In this document: positions 57,511 through 64,000 of the stretch, one piece after another
How the letters are laid out: each line of letters opens with the position of its first letter
How positions within the stretch are numbered: position 1 is the stretch's first letter
Assembly: GCA_003279845.1 (NCBI GenBank)
Contig: QCGP01000002.1
Coordinates: forward strand, 121,228-185,227
Source of the DNA: Prochlorococcus sp. AG-388-F11
Lineage (GTDB): Bacteria > Cyanobacteriota > Cyanobacteriia > PCC-6307 > Cyanobiaceae
Reading direction: 5' to 3'
DNA length: 64,000 bases
Position numbers and translations under genes: made by a program
The notes under the pieces: model-generated
Databases searched by the model: none
Told to the model about the DNA's origin: nothing
The model's input: only the letters and a program-made list of their open reading frames with translations

Positions 57511-57996
57511 ATGACACTCCTAGAAAATTATTTAAAATCGAAAAAAGTACAGAAAACTTTAGCTACGAAGCCAGGTGAGGAAGGTTTCTCACTTGTTGAA
57601 TTAGTTGTTGTTATTGCTGTGTTAGCTATTTTGTCAGCAGTTGCGATTCCAGCATTTAACGGTGTTCAGGCAAATGCCCGAGCATCAGCGGTAAAAAATG
57701 GTTTAGTAAACGGAGTCAAAGAATGTGTGATTCTTGAGTCTGATGGTAGAGCTACTGCCCCATATACCGTTGTTCAGTCATGGCCTGGAAATTATACGGG
57801 ATACACAGTAACAAACTGGCCAGGAGGGGGAAGAATTAATTCTTGTTATAATGCTTTTGCTCAAGCTGATGCAAATAAGCCTGATGAATCCGATTTTGCT
57901 ATTCAATACAATTCTGATGGCACTGTAGTGAAATGGTGTGAAGATGGTGGAGAACCTGGTTGCACTGGAACTGCTGGACAGGCAGGGACTTGGTAA
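57511..57996 (+). CDS. Type IV prepilin-like protein, 161 aa
   Basis: A 25-residue leader ends in GEEG, followed by FSLVELVVVIAVLAILSAVA (Glu at +5), the class III signal cleaved and methylated by PilD. The mature part is about 136 aa with four Cys (KECVILES, NSCYNAFA, WCEDGGEPGC) likely forming disulfides. Probably the major pilin of the cluster. It ends in a strong terminator. Confidence 0.88.
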   Translation: MTLLENYLKSKKVQKTLATKPGEEGFSLVELVVVIAVLAILSAVAIPAFNGVQANARASAVKNGLVNGVKECVILESDGRATAPYTVVQSWPGNYTGYTVTNWPGGGRINSCYNAFAQADANKPDESDFAIQYNSDGTVVKWCEDGGEPGCTGTAGQAGTW

Positions 57997-58041
57997 TATA
58001 TTTACTAATAATTGAACAATAATTAAAAAATGAATAAATCT

Positions 58042-58080
58042 AAATCTCAAATATTTAATAAATATTTGGGATTTTTTTTT
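58042..58080 (+). terminator. Terminator after the prepilin gene
   Basis: AAATCTCAAATATTT pairs with AAATATTTGGGATTT over about 15 bp (one mismatch or wobble) with a 3-nt loop, followed by T-runs. It lies 46 bp past the prepilin stop and immediately before the next ATG, and probably reduces expression of downstream genes relative to the pilin. Confidence 0.8.
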
Positions 58081-58584
58081 ATGGATAATATTTTTAAAAA
58101 ACTGTTTTTATTGATTTTAATTACTCCTTTCATTTCAAGTTGCAATAATAAAAAAGATAATTTTGAAATAGATATTTCAAAATTAAATTTACCTAACAAA
58201 AAAGTTTCAACTGAAATAATTGATAAAGATGAAAAATCCGATCAAGAGGAAATCATTTATAAACTTAAAACTCTCAAAAACAAAAAAGAAATTATGGGAA
58301 ATATTAAATATGGCAAAAAAGATCCCTTTTCAAATTCTATAAGTAATGCGAGAAATTCAATTGCTAATTTTCAATTAAAAGGTTTTATTTCAATTAAAGA
58401 AAAGAATTATGCGTTAGTTAGTTATCAAGAAAAAGAGGGAGTGATTAACATTGATTCTGTGGGTGGCTTAAATACTAATTTAATTCCTAATAAAAGTTTC
58501 ATAAAGGAGATAAATCCACAAAAAGAATTATTAAAAATATCGTTAATGGATGAATTATATAGTATTAAAATTAGCGGAAAATAA
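58081..58584 (+). CDS. PilP-like pilus lipoprotein, 167 aa
   Basis: The ATG at 58081 is preferred over one at 58030, which would read through the terminator. It gives MDNIFKKLFLLILITPFISS then C, a lipobox. The C-terminal part (KKDPFSNSISNARNSI, FQLKGFISIKEKNYALVSYQ, KEINPQKELLKISL) follows the PilP pattern of DPF then a small beta domain. PilP links inner-membrane PilMNO to the secretin. Assignment is tentative. Confidence 0.6.
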   Translation: MDNIFKKLFLLILITPFISSCNNKKDNFEIDISKLNLPNKKVSTEIIDKDEKSDQEEIIYKLKTLKNKKEIMGNIKYGKKDPFSNSISNARNSIANFQLKGFISIKEKNYALVSYQEKEGVINIDSVGGLNTNLIPNKSFIKEINPQKELLKISLMDELYSIKISGK

Positions 58585-58679
58585 TTTTTATCCAAAACTA
58601 ATTTTCTTAGAGAAAGTGTATGATTGCTTTTATCCTTTGAAAAATATATAATTTAAGATATAAAAAATATTGATATTAA

Positions 58680-59963
58680 ATGTCAATATCTAGGAAACTT
58701 CAAAATAATAAAAATAATTCTGGTTTTACACTCGTAGAATTAGTTGTGGTTATTGCAGGATTATCAGCTCTTTCTGCTATTGCTATACCAGGAATTCTTA
58801 ATCAAATAAAGTTATCTAAGATTGAGTCTGTCAAAGCTACAATGAATGCTTATGCGGCAGAATGCCTTGGTAAATATAGAACCTCTACTAATCCATCAAA
58901 AGATTATGTTAACAAGGTTGAGCCCTCATTTGATACAGATCTACTAGATAATTTAGGATATAAAATAGATGGAGATAACAAAACATGCACTAGCTTCGGG
59001 ATAAAACCAATTGATGACAAAGAGACTTTTTCTTACGGAATGAACTTTGAAGTAATAGGTGGAAATGTCGTAAAAACAGGAACTCCATATGGGGACTCCC
59101 CTCCTGAATCTGCACTTAAATCATGTAAAAACTGGGCAGGTCAAAATTGTGGAATGACTGATGAGCAAAAGGCCAAGCTAGCTGAAGCGAGAGCTTTACA
59201 AAAAAAGAAAGACGATTGTGAAGCAGATTATCTTGACTGGTCGCAAAAAGCCAAGCTAGCCAATTCAGATGAAAAGGGGAATGGGCGTTCATGGAGCTTG
59301 AAAGATAAAGATTGTAATATTGAATGGTGGGCATATGGAGGAAAAATAGGCCCTGATAAAACTTGGTATGAAAAACAAGTAGAGGAAGCGATAGGTAAAA
59401 AATGTAATCAATCGAGATTAGATAGGATTCTTGAGAACAAGCTTACAGATGAACTAAATAACCCAAATGGCGAAACTATAGACCATTGTGATGATAAATT
59501 TTGGTTTACTTTGGATCAATCCTTTACAGTTAAAAGCCTTTGGGATAAACAGGTTCAAGAGGATGCTTTAAATTTATGTAATGCAGATCTAGATACCCAA
59601 AAGAAAAATGATTATACTGGCGTTCATCTAGTAAAACCAAAATTAGGCCCACTTCCTTGTGGTACTACGGTATATTTTTGCAAAGGGGCTATAGAACCCA
59701 GTAAAGCAGGTTGGGAAGCAGGAGAATGTGGTCAAGAAGAGAAGCAAAGAAAAGAAGAAGAAGCTAGAAAAGCTGCTGCTGAGGCTGCTGCTAAGAAAGC
59801 CGCTGAACAGAAAAAACTTGAGGATAAAGATATTCCCAAGGAAGTTAAGGGAAGACTTCCAGGATCAAAAATACAATGCAAAACCCCGATGCCTAATGAA
59901 TGCAATAGTCCAAAGTGGAGAAAATTAATTCCTGATTGTAAATGCTGGTATCCAAATGGATAA
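58680..59963 (+). CDS. Large prepilin-like protein, 427 aa
   Basis: Leader ending NNSG, then FTLVELVVVIAGLSALSAIA (PilD signal with Glu at +5). The mature protein is unusually large: Cys-rich lobes, then a Lys/Glu/Ala-rich helix (about residues 355-385) and a Cys-rich end (IQCKTPMPNECNSP, PDCKCWYPNG). It may be a minor pilin or tip adhesin. It overlaps pilB by 8 bp. Confidence 0.8.
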   Translation: MSISRKLQNNKNNSGFTLVELVVVIAGLSALSAIAIPGILNQIKLSKIESVKATMNAYAAECLGKYRTSTNPSKDYVNKVEPSFDTDLLDNLGYKIDGDNKTCTSFGIKPIDDKETFSYGMNFEVIGGNVVKTGTPYGDSPPESALKSCKNWAGQNCGMTDEQKAKLAEARALQKKKDDCEADYLDWSQKAKLANSDEKGNGRSWSLKDKDCNIEWWAYGGKIGPDKTWYEKQVEEAIGKKCNQSRLDRILENKLTDELNNPNGETIDHCDDKFWFTLDQSFTVKSLWDKQVQEDALNLCNADLDTQKKNDYTGVHLVKPKLGPLPCGTTVYFCKGAIEPSKAGWEAGECGQEEKQRKEEEARKAAAEAAAKKAAEQKKLEDKDIPKEVKGRLPGSKIQCKTPMPNECNSPKWRKLIPDCKCWYPNG

Positions 59964-61614
59964 AAAACAATATTCCGCTTTAAGTGTTAGAAAATTAGTT
60001 GATAAATATTTTTCTCTTCAATGGTGCAGAGATAATCTTGTTGTTCCACTTTACAGTGAAACCTCCTTACCAATGGAGGCCGGAATTATAAAAATTGCGG
60101 TTGCTAATTATTCCTATCTTGGAACTATTGCGGAACCTATTAAACAAAGATTGAGTCAATCTGGGCAGAAGTGTGAATTTGTAGAAAAAACCCAAGAAGA
60201 AATCCAAGAAATTCTTGATTTAGCATCTGAAGAGAGATTTATCAGTGGAGATTCAATAGAAGTTTCACAATTTGATGAAGATGCTGTTTTAGAAGCTATT
60301 AAAGAAACTTCGGATACTGACACTGAAAACATTAAATTCGAATTCGATGATGATGATGATGATAATCAATTAGAGGAAGACAGTCTAGATTTATCAATAG
60401 AAATGATGGAAAGTAAGATTCAAAAAGCAGCTGGAGGAGTATTAATTTATTCAAAAAAAGAAAACGTATCTGATATTCATATAGAGCCTAGAGAAGAAGG
60501 ATACAAAATAAGAGTTAGAAAAGATGGGGTTATGCAGAAGTTTATGTCATTACCCAGAAAGCCGGGGATTCAACTTGTAGCATGTTTGAAGAACATGGCA
60601 GGAATGGATATAGCTGAAAGAAGAGCAAGTCAAGATGGGAAGATTTTAAGGAAATTTGAGGGTAATAGACTTGAATTTCGTTGTTCAACGGTTCCAGGTA
60701 AACATGGAGAGAAGATGGTTCTTAGAATTTTGAATAGTGATGCATCTGCATTAAATTTAGATACATTGATTCATATTGAAAGCGTAAGAAAAGACTTTAG
60801 AAAAATAATGAATGCAACAAATGGGATAGTAATAGTCTCAGGTCCTACAGGTTCTGGGAAATCGACTACTCTTGCTGCTGCTTTAAGGGAAAAAGACACA
60901 GGTGATACTAATATTGTGACTGCTGAAGACCCTATTGAATATGATATGGGAGGAGACATCAACCAGGTACAGGTAAACAGAGCAAAAGGACAAACTTTTG
61001 CAATGATTTTAAGAACTTTCTTAAGACAGGATCCAGACGTTATTCTCATTGGTGAAACTAGAGATCCTGAAACTGCAGAATCATCAATGGATGCTGCTGA
61101 AACAGGGCATCTAGTTTTTACAACTCTTCACGCAAATTCATCCACAAGCTCATTAACAAGGTTGCTTGATATGGATGTGCCGAAATATAAATTAAATGCA
61201 AGTGTCAGAGGTGTACTAGCTCAAAGATTATTAAGGAAAGTTTGTACAGGATGTTCCATTAAAAGACCTATTTCAGAGAAAGAAGCCGTTGATTTCCAGA
61301 TTAAAAAAAATACACCAATAATGTATGCAAACTGTCTTTCAAGTGAAGAAAAAGCAAAAAGAAAAAGAGAAAATACTCTATGCCCTCAATGCTTAGGGGC
61401 AGGTTACAAAGGAAGAATTGGGACATATGAGCTTTTACTTCTTGATAGAAAAATTCAAGCCGCGATAACAAATGGGAAATCAGATCGTGAAGTGGAACAA
61501 ATAGCTGTAAGTGAAAATTCTATGCTTACGTTAACCCAATATGGTGTTGAATTAGTTAAAGAACATTTAACTACTACTACAGAATTAATTAGAGTATGTA
61601 AGACGGATTTTTAA
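59956..61614 (+). CDS. pilB: Type IV pilus assembly ATPase
   Basis: A 552-aa GspE/PilB ATPase. N-terminal domain, an acidic insert (FEFDDDDDDNQLEEDSLDLS), then ASDIHIEPR-like VSDIHIEPREEGY, Walker A SGPTGSGKSTTLAAAL, Asp box AEDPIEYDMGGDINQVQVNR, Walker B DPDVILIGETRDPETAESSM, His box TGHLVFTTLHANSS and a zinc CxxC pair (CTGCS, CPQC). It drives pilus extension from the cytoplasm. Confidence 0.94.
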   Translation: MDKKQYSALSVRKLVDKYFSLQWCRDNLVVPLYSETSLPMEAGIIKIAVANYSYLGTIAEPIKQRLSQSGQKCEFVEKTQEEIQEILDLASEERFISGDSIEVSQFDEDAVLEAIKETSDTDTENIKFEFDDDDDDNQLEEDSLDLSIEMMESKIQKAAGGVLIYSKKENVSDIHIEPREEGYKIRVRKDGVMQKFMSLPRKPGIQLVACLKNMAGMDIAERRASQDGKILRKFEGNRLEFRCSTVPGKHGEKMVLRILNSDASALNLDTLIHIESVRKDFRKIMNATNGIVIVSGPTGSGKSTTLAAALREKDTGDTNIVTAEDPIEYDMGGDINQVQVNRAKGQTFAMILRTFLRQDPDVILIGETRDPETAESSMDAAETGHLVFTTLHANSSTSSLTRLLDMDVPKYKLNASVRGVLAQRLLRKVCTGCSIKRPISEKEAVDFQIKKNTPIMYANCLSSEEKAKRKRENTLCPQCLGAGYKGRIGTYELLLLDRKIQAAITNGKSDREVEQIAVSENSMLTLTQYGVELVKEHLTTTTELIRVCKTDF

Positions 61615-61622
61615 TTTTTAAG

Positions 61623-62669
61623 ATGTCAATTGCCAGAGAGATCGTCAGTTTTGCTATTAAAGCAGGTTCTTCAGATATTCATCTTGAAGAGAATTCGCCA
61701 ATAGCAGTAAGGGTTAACTCAGATATAAAAATAAGTCCTCAAAAACTAACTCCCGAAGATATGGATAAATTATTATTGGAATTACTAGGTTCTGAAAAGT
61801 TAAATGACTTTAATAATACTGGAGATTTAGATACATCAATAGGTCTTCAAGGCCTATCCAGATTGAGAATCAATGCTTACATTGCTAATGAAAAAAGATG
61901 TCTAACTCTCAGACTTTTGCCAAATGATTTGCCAAGATGGCAAGATTTAGGATTACCAGATTCTTTTATAAACTTATCAAAATTGCATAGAGGTTTAGTC
62001 TTATGCACAGGACCAACTGGATCAGGGAAATCAACTACTCTTGCAGCATTTATTAATTGCATGCTTGAAACTCAGTGTAGACACATACTCACAATTGAAG
62101 ATCCTATTGAATTTATTTTCAATCATACTGAAAATTCTATAATTCATCAAAGAGAAGTCAAAAGAGATACAACGTCTTTTTCAACAGCTTTAAGAGCTGC
62201 GCTTAGAGAAGATCCTGATGTAATTTATATTGGAGAAATGAGAGATTTAGAAACCATTCAACTTGCAATTACAGCTGCAGAAACTGGTCATTTAGTCTTA
62301 GGAACATTACACACATCATCGGCATCCAAAACGGTTGAAAGAATTGTTGATGTATTCCCAGCAGAGCAACAAGAACAAGCAAGACTTCAAGTCTCAACTT
62401 CTCTCGCAGGGATTATGTCGCAAACCCTATGTAAAAATACCAAAGGTAAGAGATCTTTGGCTTACGAATTAATGGTTAATACTCCAGCAATTGGCAATTT
62501 GATAAGAGAAAAGAAAGTAAGTCAAATCTATTCTCAACTTCAAACAGGTAGTCAAGAAGGAATGAATACACTTGAACAATGTCTAAATAAACTTTATGAA
62601 GATGGTTTAATCACAGAGGAGGAAGCTTTAGGTAAAGCATCAAACAAAAAAGCTATCAAAGTTCAATAA
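61623..62669 (+). CDS. pilT: Pilus retraction ATPase
   Basis: A 348-aa PilT. SSDIHLEENSPIAVRV, Walker A CTGPTGSGKSTTLAAF, TIEDPIEFIFNHTENSIIHQ then REV, Walker B EDPDVIYIGEMRDLETI, HLVLGTLHTSSASKTVERIV. No zinc motif, as expected for PilT. It drives pilus retraction and DNA uptake. Eight bp after pilB; overlaps pilC by one base. Confidence 0.94.
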   Translation: MSIAREIVSFAIKAGSSDIHLEENSPIAVRVNSDIKISPQKLTPEDMDKLLLELLGSEKLNDFNNTGDLDTSIGLQGLSRLRINAYIANEKRCLTLRLLPNDLPRWQDLGLPDSFINLSKLHRGLVLCTGPTGSGKSTTLAAFINCMLETQCRHILTIEDPIEFIFNHTENSIIHQREVKRDTTSFSTALRAALREDPDVIYIGEMRDLETIQLAITAAETGHLVLGTLHTSSASKTVERIVDVFPAEQQEQARLQVSTSLAGIMSQTLCKNTKGKRSLAYELMVNTPAIGNLIREKKVSQIYSQLQTGSQEGMNTLEQCLNKLYEDGLITEEEALGKASNKKAIKVQ

Positions 62670-63832
62670 TGGCCGAATATGGAAAATCACCAGTTCGAAA
62701 TAATGTAGTCAAGAGAACTCCACCTTTAACTGTATTTGGCATCACTTTTGGGGAATCATCTTATATTGACTTCGCTCCAAATACAAAATTAAAAGTACCT
62801 CAAAATGATCTTTTAGTATTTTTCCGACAAATGTCAGTTATGTTGAAAAGTGGAGTTCCATTGTCACAAGGACTAGAATTACTAGCTGAGAATATGACAA
62901 ATAAGCCATTTGGGGCTTGTATTTTTGATATATCCAAAAAGCTTGGAGGTGGTGAGGAATTATCCTCATGCCTTAATTCATACCCAAGAATATTTGCACC
63001 AATCACTGTTGGATTAATTGAAGCAGGTGAAGCAGGAGGGATTTTATCAGAAGTTTTAGAGAGATTAGCTTTATTGCTAGAAGCACAATCTAAAATTAAA
63101 GGTCAGATAACCGGAGCACTTATCTATCCAATCGCGGTTTTGGTTTTAGCAGTAACTATCAGTCTGGCTTTGTTAATTTTTATCGTTCCAACTTTTGATG
63201 AAATGTTTAAGGGAATGGGTGCTGAACTACCGGCACTAACGGGATTTATGTTATCTCTATCTAAATTTGTAACATCTCCACTGTTCGCAATTGGAGCTCC
63301 AATATCCTTATTTACTTTAAGCTACTTTTTCAAGACAAGTTATTCAACTCCTCAAGGAAGAGAATTTTTCGACAATTTAATTTTAAAGGTCCCACTTTTC
63401 GGAGACCTAATTCTCAAATCTGAGATAGCTTCTATGTCTGATACATTGAGTACCCTAATTAATTCTGGAATTCCATTAGTTGAAGCACTGCAAAGGTGCA
63501 TAAATGCTTCAAATAACGAAGTTATAAAGATAGCCTTAAGAAGATCAATCTCATTAGTAACACAAGGCCAAGAATTAAGTTCCTCTTTAATTACAGCAAA
63601 AGTTATCCCTAGATTATTAGTCTCAATGATAAAAATAGGAGAAGAAACTGGTGCCTTATCCTTCATGCTTGAAAACTTATCAACTTTTTATAAAAGAGAG
63701 GTTGAAGAGGCAGTAACTGTTTTAACAAAAGCTATGGAGCCAACTGTGATATTCGTGGTAGCGGCTATTGTTGGAACAATTGTTATATCATTATATTTAC
63801 CAATGTTTGACCTTATAAACCAAATGGGCTAA
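62669..63832 (+). CDS. pilC: Type IV pilus inner-membrane platform protein
   Basis: A 387-aa PilC/GspF protein with two repeated cytoplasmic-plus-helix units: LLVFFRQMSVMLKSGVPLSQ then GLELLAE, and DTLSTLINSGIPLVEALQRC. Helices near 163-190, 215-235 and the C-terminus (VIFVVAAIVGTIVISLYLPM). It anchors PilB and PilT to the pilus base. Confidence 0.93.
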   Translation: MAEYGKSPVRNNVVKRTPPLTVFGITFGESSYIDFAPNTKLKVPQNDLLVFFRQMSVMLKSGVPLSQGLELLAENMTNKPFGACIFDISKKLGGGEELSSCLNSYPRIFAPITVGLIEAGEAGGILSEVLERLALLLEAQSKIKGQITGALIYPIAVLVLAVTISLALLIFIVPTFDEMFKGMGAELPALTGFMLSLSKFVTSPLFAIGAPISLFTLSYFFKTSYSTPQGREFFDNLILKVPLFGDLILKSEIASMSDTLSTLINSGIPLVEALQRCINASNNEVIKIALRRSISLVTQGQELSSSLITAKVIPRLLVSMIKIGEETGALSFMLENLSTFYKREVEEAVTVLTKAMEPTVIFVVAAIVGTIVISLYLPMFDLINQMG

Positions 63833-64000
63833 TCAATATCTAAAAAGGAAGTATCCATTTTAAATTCTTTTTCTTCTTTATTCATTGATTCTTTACCTTC
63901 TAAAATATTGTTGTTTTCAGGTTGAGTTTCTTTTTTTTTAGTCTCTATTTTTAAATTCGGTAATGGCGGTAATTCGTCTTTTTTATTACTTACTTTTTTG
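63829..64000 (-). CDS. Hypothetical protein, C-terminal part (runs off the window)
   Basis: A minus-strand frame is open from base 64000 to a TAG at 63829-63831, encoding a Lys/Glu/Asn-rich, Pro-containing tail (KKDELPPLPNLKIETKKKE) ending MDTSFLDID. It overlaps the pilC stop. Low-complexity charged sequence gives no family. Confidence 0.55.
   Translation of the reverse strand, partial: KKVSNKKDELPPLPNLKIETKKKETQPENNNILEGKESMNKEEKEFKMDTSFLDID

Noticed and set aside
58030..58080. Upstream start for the PilP-like gene
   Set aside because: It would translate through a strong terminator hairpin of the prepilin gene; the ATG at 58081 starts a proper lipoprotein signal.

Overview
The window is AT-rich, densely packed DNA from a marine picocyanobacterium, almost certainly Prochlorococcus (probably a high-light clade; the strain cannot be named from the sequence). 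This rests on many small picocyanobacterial families (DUF1651, DUF3764, DUF3303, TIGR02450, DUF4278, a high-light-inducible protein), a B12-dependent class II ribonucleotide reductase, and a core gene order of purK, aroB, nadA, ctp, ispG, phnDCE, hslO, prfC and nrdJ. I found no rRNA, tRNA or CRISPR array.

Region 1 (1-11,070) is an island-like run of very small genes, mostly membrane peptides of 30-100 aa. It also holds an SDR oxidoreductase, an hli gene, a DNA-ligase adenylation domain standing alone, and two DUF1651 operons that share the same promoter. A gene-poor stretch at about 1.6-2.5 kb has DnaA-box-like sequences and a nested inverted repeat.

Region 2 (11,139-26,494) is an integrated mobile element of about 15.3 kb. 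It is bounded by a 27-bp perfect direct repeat that forms part of the 3' end of a structured RNA gene lying just downstream of purK (probably 6S RNA). A tyrosine recombinase gene sits at the left end, and tandem GGTCCTGCA motifs, probably recombinase arm sites, sit at both ends. The layout resembles the Prochlorococcus integrative elements called tycheposons, but the target here is not a tRNA gene. The cargo is a four-gene phosphonate/phosphite-type ABC transporter (phnD-C-E-E) with a candidate PHO box, a GC-richer structured region that may encode an RNA, and a long series of short, mostly secreted proteins: LptA-like, cupredoxin, amidohydrolase, polysaccharide lyase and lipoprotein. There are also HAD and HNH proteins.

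The most unusual feature is within this cargo. Genes are separated by two recurring sequences. Repeat A (near-palindrome GATTGACAGTCGATC, then TAAAAT, a small hairpin and a T-tract) ends at or near the next start codon. Repeat B (ATGAAACGCTTACTACT) directly follows the previous stop codon and encodes the signal-peptide start MKRLLL, sometimes with no protein behind it. Together they look like a cassette-linker system confined to the element.

Region 3 (26,650-56,600) is core genome: purine and shikimate enzymes, NAD and isoprenoid synthesis, a second phosphonate-type transporter with a fused permease, Hsp33, RF3, NrdJ, a glutamine-II (downstream-peptide) riboswitch with its DUF4278 peptide, and a MoxR/DUF58/transglutaminase operon. 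Region 4 (56,600-64,000) is a type IV pilus/competence cluster: prepilin peptidase, two prepilins, a PilP-like lipoprotein, PilB, PilT and PilC.

Functional calls come from motifs and family memory only; no database search was possible.
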